This document shows, piece after piece, positions 10,979 through 22,559 of a stretch of DNA of 64,000 nt (position 1 is the stretch's first letter; the number at the start of each line of letters is the position of its first letter). The notes below the pieces were generated by a model. That model had not been told where the DNA came from and did no database searches. It worked only from the letters and a program-made list of their open reading frames with translations. A program made the position numbers and the translations under genes. Origin of the DNA: Catonia carolina (lineage: Eukaryota > Arthropoda > Insecta > Hemiptera > Achilidae); contig JAQMRL010000003.1 of assembly GCA_035578175.1 (NCBI GenBank), positions 103,714,969 to 103,778,968 on the forward strand, read 5' to 3'.

Positions 10979-12324
10979 AAAAATCTGGTGTGAAACACTC
11001 ACACAACTTTCTCTTGCCAATGCAAATAATTAACAATAAACCTAACATTAGTATTAAAACATTAGAAATAAACAAAAACTAACCTCAAAAACATAACCTT
11101 ATTTTAATCATGAGTGAATGACGCAAAATGACAATCGAACTCAGTTTGGCTTAAAAATACGGAAAATCACGCTTTCACGCTAAACTAGGCTCTGTAGAGA
11201 AAAATGCTCTAAACAAAAGTTGTAGATCTTTTAATTTTCTATAAATTTAATTATATACACTTTTGTCGTAAAATGCATACTAAGACCGAAATGTTAAAAA
11301 AATCGATTTTTCTCACGTTTTCGTGAGAAAAAAACAGAAAATCGCAAATTACCGCTAAACTAAGCCTTATACAAAAAAATGTTTGAAACAGAAGTTGTAG
11401 GTTTTTAAATTCTCTACAACTTTTATTATATAAGTTTTTGCGCTAAAATTTATATTAAAGCCGTAATCTTAAAAAAACAACGTTTTTACGTGAAAACAGC
11501 CTCACCGAGAATTTGAGCAAACATGGCGCCTACCCTATCTTGTAGAGAATAAAAAATTGAGTAAAATAGGCGATTTTTAAAAAAATCGTAGGACCAGTTT
11601 TTGAGAAAATCGCAAAAAACTGAAAAACTATACGAATAAACTACTACTTCCGGTTGACCGATTTTGATGAAAATGTTCGTGTCGCGTCCGGTAGTGGTAT
11701 GTAACTTAAGTTTCAAGTTTCAAGTTCGTACGATGTTCCGTTCTTGAGATATTCTGTTCACACACAGACACACACACACACACAGACCAATCGCTAAAAA
11801 CATGTTTTTTGGGTTCAGGGGGTCTGAAAACGTATAGATCCGGTGAAAACTCGATTTCGAAAAATCGACATGAAAACAATACTTTCCTTCCTATATATTC
11901 ATATACTGCCCATAACAGACAGGTGGAATGTCAAATTATTTACACTCAATCTGTTTGTTGCAGGGCTAAAATAAATAGTTCTGTTTCTTATCATATGGTC
12001 AGCCAATTAAATGACTGAATCATTTAAGAACAGAAGAGGTAGAGGTGTAAAAGACACTAATCAGAGTTATCTCCTCTGAAAGTAATGAATTTCATTGTAC
12101 AGCCAGACCCTGTGGTGAATGAAGTGAAGGTGTCATTTGCAGAGTTGGAAAATATGTGCTTTTCAGAGGGCCCGGCATGCTGATAAGCGCACTTTTCCAC
12201 TCAGTGAGGAAGGCAATGGTAAACCACCTCACTCCTCGTTTTACTTAGTAAAACCTCTACAGGTTCAAACCAGCCTTTCGGCTGATGACCTAAACAACAA
12301 CATATTCATATAGGCAAGAGAAAG
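10979..12324 (-). mobile_element. Family A element, full length, interrupted by SINE-B (A-d)
   Basis: The 3' end (hairpin GTGTGAAACACTCACAC) is at 10979-11005 and the 5' end (GGCAAGAGAAAGT) at 12312-12324. The interior shows the two related internal units and a (CA)n tract at about 11757-11785. SINE-B copy 3 sits inside at 11906-12301. Without it the element is about 940 bp. Confidence 0.9.
11906..12301 (+). mobile_element. SINE-B copy 3, nested in family A
   Basis: Full-length copy flanked by the perfect 11-bp duplication ATATTCATATA (11895-11905 and 12302-12312). Removing one copy restores the family A sequence TATATTCATATAGGCAAGAG, which proves a retroposition-type insertion and defines both ends. 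Confidence 0.95.
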
Positions 12325-12859
12325 TAAAAATATAGGATTTCTGTAAGAACAGTGAACTCTGAGTAGTAAGGCTTAGTTGGGAATGCAGGGGTACCAGAGT
12401 ACCGAAAATGCCGTACTACTGGGTGGTTAAGGAATTGTAACTCAGAAGCTATGCACGTTACTTTTAATTGCACTTCTGGTGAAATTTTGGTAAAATATGC
12501 AAAACAGTTAGGAAAGGATGTTTATACTAATACTTCTTCACAGACGCAGTACATTGTTCAGAAAAAAACTGCTTTCAAAATGTTATTAGTTTTTCTAATG
12601 TACAATTTTTTCACGTTTCCTAGAAAAATGTTTAATCTTGACGTGTCCCATTTTTGCATTTAGCAATTCAATTAAGGTAAAGCCTTGTTTTGGCGGCTAG
12701 TATTTACATAGAATAATTACTGGTTTAGCATTTCTGAATCATCGGACTGTTTGTAAATCCGTAATATTTGCTGTTAAAGATTTCTTCGAAAACTTGATTT
12801 GAGGATCAACACCATAATTTAATGTTGGAACTGTTGAATTTAAAATGGCAAAATTAAAA
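12325..12859. other. Unassigned gap
   Basis: AT-rich with a 70-codon open frame (12451-12663) that has no recognisable domain. Confidence 0.4.
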
Positions 12860-13382
12860 CCTTCTGTGAACACACTACTTTCTCTTGCCAATGCAAATAA
12901 TGAACAATATAACTTAATATTAGTGTTGTTGTGTTGTTGTTTAGGTCATCAGCCGAAAAGCTGGTTTGAACCTCTAGAGATTTTACTAAGTAAAAACGAG
13001 GAGTAAGGTGGTTTACCATTGCCTTCCTCACTGAGTTGAAAGAGTATGCTTATCAGCATGCCAGGCCCTCCGAAAAGCACTCACCTTCCACCCTGCAAAT
13101 GACACCTTCACTTCATTCACCACAGGGTCTGGCTGTATAGTGAAATTCATTACTTTCAGAGGAAATAACTCTGATTAGTGTTTTTTACACCTCTACCTCT
13201 TCTGTTCTTAAATGATTCAGTCATTTAATTGACTGACCATGTGATAAGAAACAGAACTATTTATTTTAGCCCTGCAACGAACAGATTGAGTGTAAATAGT
13301 TTGACACTCCACCTGTCTGTTATGGGCAGTTAATATTAGTAATAAAACATTAGAAATAAACTAAAAAACTACCTCAAAAATC
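12860..13382 (-). mobile_element. Family A 3'-end fragment split by SINE-B (A-e)
   Basis: Only about 120 bp of the element's 3' end remains (12860-12924 and 13330-13382), including the hairpin region and GGCAAGAGAAAGT in complement. SINE-B copy 4 lies between the halves. Confidence 0.85.
12925..13329 (-). mobile_element. SINE-B copy 4, nested in family A
   Basis: Full-length minus-strand copy with the perfect 11-bp duplication TTAATATTAGT at 12914-12924 and 13330-13340. The GTTGTT stretch at its left is the complement of the AAC-repeat tail. Confidence 0.95.
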
Positions 13383-14229
13383 CATTTTTTATCGATTTCA
13401 ATGTGCAGCTATAAGAAACCAATAACTGATATTAAAGTAAGTTCTGTAGAAAAAACCGCTAGTTATAAAACTTATGTTTTAATTTTTCCTAACTTTGATT
13501 GTAGGCTACATATTGTTTGTACATATATGGTTTCGCCATGTGAACCTTCGGTTCAAATACATACCTAAATATCAACTTTATCTTTTTGTGGAATCAATTT
13601 ACCATTTCAAGAGACTATCGGACATGTTTATTTGTTTAAAGTAAATGTTAAATGTGTGGATTTATTTTGTTAATCACCCTCTATTCTCTTGCACTATTCA
13701 TGAACATTATTGAGATGGTTTTATGTATGAGAAAGTGAAATTACAGAGAAATGCGAACTGTATAGTGGCTTAGATGACGATAAATGAGTGACCTTACTAC
13801 TGAACTTGATTTACAGCTGGGTTTCATAATGCATAAATAATTCATCTTCTAACGACATAAAAAGTTAAAGTCAACAAGAAAGTTAATACAAAATTATGTC
13901 ATCTTACTAAATTAAAGAAATATAAACATTAACAATTTCCTGATAGAAATATTTAATAAAATAAATGTATTTACTTATTCCAGTTATTTTTCACAAGAAT
14001 TTTTTTCTCACAAAATTAAAAAAGGAAAGTAGTCCGAAATATATTAATTATTATCACCGGTGGTTTTTAAAATAATATTAAAGTTTAATTTTGCCTAAAA
14101 CCTAAAAAGTTTATTTCTCTTGACTTTCAAATTTAAAAATGAAAGACAATCTTTAGTATCTGAAAAATTATACATTTAGCTTAAAAACAAATTGTATTAA
14201 AAAAAAAATTGAATAATTTTTTCAATAAA
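13383..14229. other. AT-rich gap
   Basis: Nothing recognised; strongly AT-rich from about 13850 to 14229. Confidence 0.5.
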
Positions 14230-14239
14230 GAGTAATTTT

Positions 14240-14404
14240 TTAAATTCATTTATTTAATACAACGGTCATTAGCGACGACGTTGGAGTGTAACTATTGTAC
14301 AATAAAGGATGAAATGATTTTTTGTAACGTATGAAAATATGCCGTGCCTGAGTGGGATTCGAACCCAGGACCACATGATGAGAGGCGAGCACGTTAACAG
14401 CTGC
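14240..14404 (-). mobile_element. tRNA-derived SINE S1, copy b (complete)
   Basis: Read on the minus strand: a tRNA-like head with A-box region (TGTTAACGTGCTCGCCTC) and B box GGTTCGAATCC, then the S1 body to GTATTAAATAAATG. The flanking 10-bp duplication GAGTAATTTT lies at 14230-14239 and 14405-14414. Confidence 0.9.
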
Positions 14405-14494
14405 GAGTAATTTTGTAAAAGTAATTTTGTTTTTATTCAGTTACACGAAATAAGAAACTGACGCGTTTCCTCTTCATAAACTTATCAGTTTTTT

Positions 14495-14775
14495 ATTTTC
14501 TCGTGCCTAAATGAATATACAAGAAGAAAAGAATTGTTTTCCTGTAGATTTTTCAAAATCGAGTTTTCACCGGATTTACACGTTTTCAGACCCCCTGAAC
14601 TCAAAAACATGCTTTTAGCGATTGGTCTGTGTGTGTGTGTGAACAAAATATCTCGAGAACGAAACATCGCACGAAATTGAATCGTAAAACTTAAGTTAAA
14701 TACCACTAGAGGACCCGACACGAACATTTTCATCAAAATTGGTCAACCCGAAGTAGTAGTTCAGTTATTAATTTT
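14495..14775 (+). mobile_element. Family A 5' fragment (A-f)
   Basis: Begins TTTTCTCGTGCC and keeps the CACCGGAT block and a (TG)n tract (about 14627-14640). It ends just after the ACCCGAAGTAGTAGTT block. Confidence 0.8.
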
Positions 14776-15384
14776 ACATAAAGGCTACTGCTCGTCAAAA
14801 TTGGTCCTTTAATTTTGAATTTTTATAAAGCATTTGAAGTGTTAATTTTCACAGAATAGCTTAACAATGTGTAATTAAATAAAATTCAATACAGTGGTAT
14901 TTTTGAGGTATTGTTATCGTATGTGATAAACATTAATTGCATAATAAATTTTGTAACTACAATTACATAAATATTTTATTAATTCTTTTATTATTATAAC
15001 TGTATTTTCATTTTCAGTAGTAGGCCTATTATTTTTTTTTTATAGTCAGCCAAGTTTTATTACCTTTAAAAAAAGAAAATTTTCTGTGGTTTATACATTT
15101 GTAATATTATAAAATATCTACAAACAAAATAAATTTATTTATCGGATTCGGATAGTTTTATAAATTTATGGACCTTACTTTTATGGATTTTATTTATATT
15201 GTGCATTATATAAATATTTAAATGTTTTATTTAACGTTTTATGAGCATGATATTAAAATAACTTTTTTTTTTTTTATTATTTTATAGTTATTTCAATACA
15301 ATAAGGAAGCTATTTATTTACGTTTCTTTACCTTTTTTGATAAGCACTAAATTTCTCACTTTTAGAAGTTTTTTTTATCCCTAA
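14776..15384. other. Very AT-rich gap
   Basis: Long A/T runs, no recognisable feature. Confidence 0.5.
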
Positions 15385-15700
15385 TGGGCGTTCGTTTCAA
15401 TCTGTTCCAATTCAGAACAGTACACATCCTCATGACCCAATGAGGTGTAGTCTTATTAATTCTTTTAATTAGAGTGTACAGTCCAAGGCCGACCATTTCT
15501 GAGAGAGTTTGATTAGTTGAACCCAACCATCAAAGTAAAATACACTAGTAACCACTGTCCAAATCCGTATGAAAGTAACTACCTTTACTAAGATTCGAAC
15601 CAGGAACCTTCGTCTCCGAAAATCAGTTGTTAAACAGGTGTCTCGCGGCGACAACTTTACTGCTAGACCTACCCGGTGGTTAAACCAACTGTACTATCTG
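15385..15700 (-). mobile_element. tRNA-derived SINE S2, copy a (uninterrupted)
   Basis: Minus strand. The tRNA-like head contains GGTCTAGCAGTAAAG and the B box GGTTCGAATCTTAG. The body contains the TACGGATTTGGACAGTGG and TTGATGGTTGGGTTC blocks, with a distal CATTGGGTCATGAGG block. This copy shows the undisturbed order against which the interrupted S2 copies can be read. Confidence 0.85.
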
Positions 15701-16807
15701 TAAATCATTCCTGGATGTGAGGCTTTTTACTTTCAATTAAACTGTAACAACTTAAGTATTTATTATTCTAAATTTAAGAAGTTTGTAATTTTGCAGTCTA
15801 GTAAAAAATGTAACAGTAGCAGTGCTTTTGTACTCTTGGAAAATTACCACGATATTATGATACCAGGTCCGCAAGAACCGTCAAAATCGACCGAATAAAA
15901 CTTCTAATATAACCATGTGTTTATTTAAATATTTTAAAAAAATATATAGGTATAGATTTTCCTGTAAATTTTTTAATCAGTACTTTTTAATCAGTTATGT
16001 AACTTTCTTTAAATTTTTTTTGTTGTGTTAGAAAGTAAAAATTATTGAATTGTTCGATCAAACCTATTCCATTTCTTATCGCCCCATCAACAAGCCAACA
16101 AGGACGTGTATAGTGTAGACTCCATACATACAAAGGCAATCGAGTATTATGAATGATTCTCTATATATGTTCTTCTTAATTAAAAAAGAATATACTGTAA
16201 CTAGAAAATGCTGCCTTCAGCGTTGAAAGCGATAGTGAAATAAACTGGTTTTTAGCATAATAATATTTTTATACCACTTTTCGCTGTTACAATATTATGT
16301 GATACGAAATATTCGCCATTTAAAATGGCATTTAGCATTATTAATTGCACTATAGCATTATTAATTATGAATTGAAAAGCAATACGTTTCTGAAGTGTTT
16401 ATATATTGTCAAGTAATTTATTCATGTTTTAACTTTCTCTTGTCAATTTGGGCAAGAAATCACTAAAATCCTGGAGAAATTTTTGTACAGGATTTTAGCA
16501 AATATTTACTTTTCTTAATTAAAAACTGAAAGAGTGATATTTTAATTAATTTTTGTCCCTTCGAGTTATGAATATGATTTTTTTTTAATTTTTAGGTCCT
16601 AACCAGAGAAAATTGTCAAAATCGGGTAGATAATTTCTTCGGGATTTTTACGAATTTCTCTTCTCCGCCCAATATTCTTTCATTCACAATGGTATCTCGA
16701 ATCTGTTCGTCTCCAGTGTTGTAATTCCTCCATTATGGAGGTTTCATTTTTATGTTTGACTTACAATTTTATACCTGAAAGTATTTCTTTATTCTTTAAG
16801 TCTGCTC
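15701..16807. other. Gap, nothing recognised
   Basis: AT-rich. A short imperfect hairpin resembling family A ends (TTTCTCTTGTC...GGGCAAGAAA) occurs at 16434-16466 but has no other family A sequence around it. Confidence 0.4.
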
Positions 16808-17337
16808 TCACACCGGTGAAACTCGACCTCGATGCGATTAAAATGACTCGACCGAAAAACAGTCGTGTCGTGCATGTTCGCACATCGAGGAGACTCGACC
16901 TCGACGCAACTGTTCAACCTTTTCTTCGAATCCACCTGCAGTTTGAAAATTTCAAGTGACCTTAAGAACCGTTTCATATTGCGAAGAAGACGTATTCGTT
17001 GCTTATAACTATTTAAGAGGAAAATAAACCGCAGCTGTTGGATATCACCGTAAGTAATAATCGGAATAGAGGAGCGTATGTGTGTGCCCAGGAACTCTCC
17101 TGTGATTAAAACAAATTTAAGTATTTTTATCGGATGCCAAAAGAAAGGTAATATCTCGCCTAAAATTTCTGTCAAATTAAAATTGTACAGACACGGATAG
17201 TTTTCAACTTCAAGCACAAAGGCTAAGTTGGCTGCTTCGTCTGCCATAATTACACGGGACTGGTCGAGCAGATGTTGGACAAGCTGAGTCGCTTGCGATC
17301 GGTTCGATCGAGGTCGCACTTGTGGGAGGGCGAACAT
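16789..17337 (-). pseudogene. MADF-like domain fragment in a 182-codon frame
   Basis: The frame reads through almost the whole TIR element. Residues about 31-60 (MADEAANLAF, then VLEVENYPCLYNFNLTE) look like the first helix and 'YPCLY' block of a MADF/Myb-SANT-like DNA-binding domain. After that the similarity is lost. Animal PIF/Harbinger elements carry a second ORF of Myb/MADF type, which fits the TIR context. The open frame ends beyond the left TIR and encodes no transposase DDE motifs. It is probably the residue of an internally deleted element, not a functional protein. Confidence 0.5.
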
Positions 17338-17391
17338 AAATAAATGTAAGGGTATCGGACGTCGAGTTGCAGTCGAGTTTCACCGGTGTGA
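16808..17391 (-). mobile_element. PIF/Harbinger-like TIR element with MADF-like fragment
   Basis: A 584-bp element bounded by inverted repeats TCACACCGGTGAAACTCGAC (left) and the complementary sequence ending GTTTCACCGGTGTGA (right). It is less AT-rich than its surroundings. The minus strand holds a 182-codon open frame. A clear 3-bp target duplication could not be fixed by eye, so the superfamily rests mainly on the MADF-like stretch. Confidence 0.65.
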
Positions 17392-17529
17392 AAGAAACCT
17401 TGATTTCTTGAATTTACCATATTATCGGAAAGTTAATGGTACTATATTATTCAGATGTAGGCTATAATTCACTTTACACAATGTTACAAGATTTTAACAT
17501 TTAGGCCGAGATTTTAAGACTTAAAAACC

Positions 17530-18066
17530 GGCTCCCTAAAAGATATTTCAAATAAAAGTTATAGGGTTTTAAATGTTCTACAACTTTAATTATTTACACT
17601 TTTACCCTAGAATGCATATTAAAGCCGTAATTTTTAAACAAAAATTCTAGAAGAGCACTGCCTCTCCAAGAATTTCAACAGACATGGTTCTTATCCTATC
17701 TTGCTAAGTATAAAAAATGTAGTAAATGAGGCGATTTTTGAAGAAAATCATAGTCGTTTTATGAGAAAACCGCAAAAAGTGAAAAATTGCACGAATAAAC
17801 TACTACTTTCTGTTGACCGATTTTGAAAATGTTCATGTCGGGTCCCCTTATGGTACCTTGTTTAAGTTCTACGTTTCAACTTCGTGCGCTATTTTGTTCT
17901 TCAGAATTTCGTTCACACACATACACACAGACCAATCGCTAAAAACATGTTTTTTGGGTTAAGCGGTTCTGAAAACTGTGTATATTTGGTGAAAACTCGA
18001 TTTCGAAAATTCGGCATGGAAACAATACTATCCTTCCCTATATATTCATATAGGGCAATAGAAAGC
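17530..18066 (-). mobile_element. Family A element, 3'-truncated (A-g)
   Basis: Minus-strand copy. The 5' terminus lies at about 18053-18066 (GGCAATAGAAAGC, two changes from consensus). The CACACACATACACACAG tract is at about 17914-17930. It fades out near 17530. Confidence 0.8.
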
Positions 18067-18111
18067 AAAAAAGCAATTAGTATTATACGTACTACGTATA
18101 GAATGCCAAAA

Positions 18112-18508
18112 TGCCCATAACGGGCAAATGGAGTGTTAAATTAATTGCACTCGATCTGTTGGTTCCAGGGCTACAAAAAAATAGTTCGGTTTCTTCTCAT
18201 ATAATTAGCCAATTATTTGACTGAACTATTTAAGAACAGAAGAGGTAGAGGTGTAAAAGACACTAGTCAGAGTTATCTCCTCTGAGAGTAATGAATTTCA
18301 CCATACAACCAGACCCTGTGGTGACTGAAGTGAAGTTGTTATTTGTAGAGTGGAAAGTGGGTGCTTTTCGGAGGGCCTGGCATGCTAATAAGCATACTCT
18401 TTCAACTCAGTGAGGAATGCAATAGTAAACCACCTCTCACCTCGTTTTTACTTAGTAAACCCTCTAGAGGTTCAAACCAGCCTTTCGGCTGTTGACCTAA
18501 ACAACACC
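18112..18508 (+). mobile_element. SINE-B copy 5
   Basis: Full-length, beginning TGCCCATAACGGGC and ending in AACAAC. It lies 46 bp beyond family A copy g. No clear target duplication. Confidence 0.85.
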
Positions 18509-18584
18509 CTTCCAAAGAAACAGCAAATTCGGAAAACGTATCCTTAAAATTATACTTAAAAATATTAAGATTTAAAATGAAACA

Positions 18585-18672
18585 GGGGAGAAATGAACTG
18601 GTTTATTTAATGCACCCCTTCAAGCCTAGTTATTGTCCGGTGCGCAGTGCGGTCGCAATAATTACTTGTTGA
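18585..18672 (+). mobile_element. Decayed Helitron-like 3' end
   Basis: Matches 6866-6959 through TTTATTTAATG and the hairpin region (CCGGTGCGCAGTGCGGTCG). The stem is broken by substitutions, and the CTAG terminus is not recognisable. Confidence 0.35.
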
Positions 18673-19411
18673 ATATAACTATTACGATGCAATTTTATTT
18701 TCACTTTGTACATTACCGCTTCACTGTAACTTGTTACTTTATACGACAGACATTTTGTTGAATAAGAAGTAATAGTAATAAACTTATTTAATATACTTAA
18801 GGTCACTTGAAGTAAAAGTTTTTTTATAGTGTATGTACAAGTGACTAGGAAATATTTTTTATTGCCCCATTATTCTTTTATCATAATCTTTTATCTTGTA
18901 AATAATATATTTGTGTTCGGAAGAAATTTTTAGTACTTTATCTTAGCTTATCTTCTTCGTTTTAAGAATTACAATTATGGATTTATGACTTATCTTTTAT
19001 AATTTTAGATTTTACTTTCTTCCGTTCTTTCAAAATAAGTACCTAATAAGTTAATATTAAATTTGACAATTTCTATTTTTAGTGAAGTTTATTTTCCATA
19101 AATGTTACTTGTAGTATATTTCAAACAGCATATCTGTCAGCACTAACGGTACAGCAGTAAACATGCTGTTTACATTTGGGAATGCAATACTGAATCTTGA
19201 ATCCTTTTTGTTAGGTTGTGTTGTACAGAGTGATTTTTTAGTCCTGTTACTCAATTGTTAATGTCTGGTAATATTTTCTAAGAAAGGGAAATTTTGTTTT
19301 GTGATACAAAGTTGGTAGTCTTACTCAACCGGTAAAGATATGGCAGTTAATGAGTTGATTCTCCTTGAGCATTGTAAAATTTGTGCCCTTTCCGGTCATG
19401 TTACGAACAGA
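18673..19411. other. AT-rich gap
   Basis: No recognisable element. Confidence 0.4.
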
Positions 19412-19645
19412 ATGTCTTTTACCCTGGAACAACGGGTTTTCATTCTTGAATAATATTTTGCTACGAAATCGTACGCCATTGTAAAAGAATCATTTCAAAT
19501 AAAATTTGTTGGTGTTCCTCCACCAGAAAAAATGTAAATTTTTAGGCTAACGAACCGATTTTGAGAGACAGGTAGTGTTTGCGATAGAAAACGTAGTGGT
19601 CGACCATCTCTCTTGACAGATGACGTTTTAGAGAATGTGAAAACG
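19412..19645 (+). pseudogene. Transposase N-terminal helix-turn-helix remnant
   Basis: Reading from the ATG at 19412 gives FTLEQRVFILE, stop, YFATKSYAIVKESFQIKF, then VGVPPPEKM, stop, IFRLTNRF, stop, ETGSVCDRKRSGRPSLLTDD. This matches the helix-turn-helix region found at the N-terminus of mariner-like proteins in insects ('SYFATKSY', 'KFRETGSV.D..RSGRPS'). Three in-frame stops are present and the frame runs straight into MITE D1 at 19642. No continuation is seen on the far side of the MITE. Confidence 0.75.
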
Positions 19646-19878
19646 AACTAAAGACTCCAGATGAGGTCTAGCCAATAACAGCCAAGGTCGGGTGTGAGGT
19701 TGCCCCTTCGCTAAGTCACACTCTGTTCCACCGCACTCTAGCTGACTTTTCGTTAGGCTGTCACCACACCGGGATCACAACGTGACAACGCAGGATACGA
19801 TTAACGAAAGTTAATTGGTTCTGTGCTGTGATCTAGTAAACTATGTTCCGCCTTCATCTGCAGTCTCTAGTTCGTTAA
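19642..19878. mobile_element. MITE D, copy 1
   Basis: Terminal inverted repeats AACGAACTAAAGACTCCAGA (left) and CTGCAGTCTCTAGTTCGTTA (right) bound a ~237-bp GC-richer core (GTCGGGTGTGAGG, CACAACGTGACAACGCAGG). It terminates the transposase remnant. Confidence 0.9.
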
Positions 19879-21944
19879 GCTATAACTTATAAATGTTGCA
19901 ACAACAGTATTTTTGTGCAGTCATCTCTTAAATCTAAGATGATAAAGTATTGTTGTAATCATTATGGTAAGTTATGAACTGCTACTGAGTAAAATTGTTA
20001 TTTCTTAAAAGAAACCCCTCAAAGCTGTGACTTAACCCAAATTCATGGCTATACCGGTTGCCCTTTCTTAGAAATCATCTCAGGAATAACATACCTATTT
20101 TACTAACCATAAACATAACATAAACGGAGAAAATTTCATCAAATTCAAAATGAGTTGCAATAATAAAATAAATGACATAATCTTCACATTGGCACTTACC
20201 CCTTGCAAAATATCTAAGTGTGTAATTAACTCTTCTGCTAGGGGAGGCAATCTCAGTTGCCCTGGTAGTTACTTGCTTTAAAAGCCTTGAATGGCTCTAT
20301 AATTTCATATAAAACTCAAAGAAAATGTATTGATAGCAAGGTTGAAACGATGGTTGTAAGTTGCCAAGTTACTTTTGAAGTCGTCCTATCTTCAAGGCAA
20401 TGTAACTTATCAAATATTTCAACTGTAAGGTTCGTAGAACTACCGACTAAATCAGAATAATGCTAGCTGCTATAAAATCAAACCTTTTTGTCCTACGTGA
20501 AACTTTTGGTGTGGTGTGCGGAAATTCTGAGAGTAAAAATTTTCTTTTCCCGTCAAAGCTCCCTCGACGTGTTTCATGGCTTATTGCAAACCCTATCCTT
20601 ATACCATTATTACATAATTTGTATTTGTAACTGTATATGTGCTCAATGTCAATACTATTCACATATTGTACGTAGTCTGAACAATAGGGTGGGGAATGGC
20701 AGGAATTTGACAATGCAACACTGTTCGAATATTATAGATTTTACTCCCACTTTGCACATTGCAAATTTCATACTGCAATTATTAGGGGTAATGTTACCCT
20801 AAATTATATTGTAAAATATGGTTTTATTCACGAAAATGTCCTCTAATGTTTTGTACAATTTCATGATAAACTTAAATTTTAGCACTTTACAGCCAAAAAT
20901 ATAAAGTAACCCACAAATTTTTACGCGCGTAAATGTTTCGCTCGCTGTGGCTTGCGAAAAACGCAACCGATTTTTTTGTGTTTTTAAAAAAAATCGTATG
21001 TGTTGTATAAAATGCCTGTAATTTTTTCACAATTTTCTATCGGTAATGGCCTTAGATAAATGAGTTTATTTGGAAGCGTGTTTTGGCATTTGAACATTCA
21101 CTATACGACGAAAAACACCCCGTAGCAGAAGGGTTAAGTTAACTTGAGAAGAATTTTGTTATAAGTTCAAAATAAGAAAGAAATTCCATTTGTTTAACAT
21201 GATGAATCTTTACCCCGATATGAAATACAAAACGTACATCAATATTTATGGTGCCACCCAAGATGGGCTTGAGGCGTAGCCCCTGGTTTTATTACAAGTA
21301 AATCTTCATTCCATTATTCTATATATCTAAATTACGTCATTGATGTTACTATTGTTTTGTGTTTCAAATAATATTTTTTTATTGTTTATGATCTACTTTT
21401 TGTATTTCAGCTCAGTATGGTATGTAATTTAGTGAATGAAATATTTGTACGTGATTGTTTCAAATACAATATTGGTAATGCGCTTTCTCTTGCATGTCAC
21501 CTAATACTAAACTCCTTTTAAAAAGTCGAGGTCGCCCGTCGACCGATTGTTTGTCACTACAAATACTTTCATGTACAGAATCGTGTATTATAATATGTAA
21601 TTATAGATTTCCCGTTGGTTTTATATTCTTATAATTGTTTGAATGATTTTGATTATTATTATTCTAAGAATAAATATTTATGTTACTATATTAATATTTG
21701 GTCATATTTTTCCTCACAGAGGTTATGATAGATCCGATGAAATTAATTTATTTTCCATCTTTATTTTACTTAAGATATTTATAACTCCTTTATTCACTGT
21801 ACGTCTGTATAATAACATCCATTAGTTTTAAAGAAAATCATTAGTGAAATATTTTGTTTGAACCCCAAAATATATGGTGTTTATATAGTATTTTGAATTC
21901 ACCGGCTGATCTTCGAAAATCAGCTGGTTAAATCGCTGACGGAG
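19879..21944. other. 2-kb gap, unassigned
   Basis: Includes a 14-bp perfect palindrome TTTACGCGCGTAAA at about 20921-20934. A GGGCT...AGCCC hairpin at 21264-21282 lies a short distance before ATTACAAG. Overlapping antisense open frames at 20447-20802 have no recognisable domain. Confidence 0.4.
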
Positions 21945-22192
21945 TTTTCGTCTTAATACGGATTTGAATACTATAATCTATTTGAAATCAACGTGCGGGT
22001 GAAGGTCATGCCACTTCCTCACCTCGCCTACCCCACCAGTCGTCTGAATGATGCAGCGCGGAGTATGTGTGTGCACTTGTGCCTACGCCTTCATCAGGTT
22101 CACATTATTTCACTTCGTCAAGTTGCTTGCGTACGCTTAAAACATCTGACGAGACCAACACATAAATGTGTTATTTAAATCAACTTATACTT

Positions 22193-22300
22193 AAACTCAT
22201 TCGAGAAGTTTAATTACAAACAAAAGGAAAACTGCAATGGAAAAAATCTAAATCCAGTTTTTCTTTTCTTTGTAATTAAAAAAACTTCTCAAATGAGTTT
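22193..22300. repeat. ~45-bp-arm inverted repeat
   Basis: AAACTCATTCGAGAAGTTTA... and its near-complement ...AACTTCTCAAATGAGTTT close a hairpin with a loop of about 20 bases, inside the TIR element. Confidence 0.85.
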
Positions 22301-22559
22301 AATTTTCATAGACGTTATCTATATCAATTTTTAGAATAAAATTCTCTACAATTTTCATTAAAATGTTTCGGGTTTTTATTCGCAATTTAACAGAGTTATT
22401 TTACGCTAAACTTAAAAAGTATATTTTCTAAGCCTTTTCTTTAATGTATTTACGTAGTTTTCTTAAAAACTAAAAGCGATACAGTTCTGGGACTCATTTT
22501 TTTAAGTTTCCCAGGTTAAATAAAAACCATAAGAAACCACTAAACATTTTCCTAAATTT

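Noticed and set aside
14336..14404. Functional tRNA gene
   Set aside because: A and B boxes are visible but the sequence continues into a SINE body with a target duplication; the same unit is dispersed.
16434..16466. Additional family A copy
   Set aside because: Only a short imperfect similarity to the terminal 13-mer, with no adjoining family A sequence.
20447..20802. Overlapping 88- and 104-codon frames on opposite strands
   Set aside because: No recognisable motif; overlapping frames of this size are expected by chance in 64 kb.
21255..21299. Helitron-like hairpin GGGCT...AGCCC before TTACAAG
   Set aside because: Stem of only 5 bp with an 8-base loop and no CTRR terminus.
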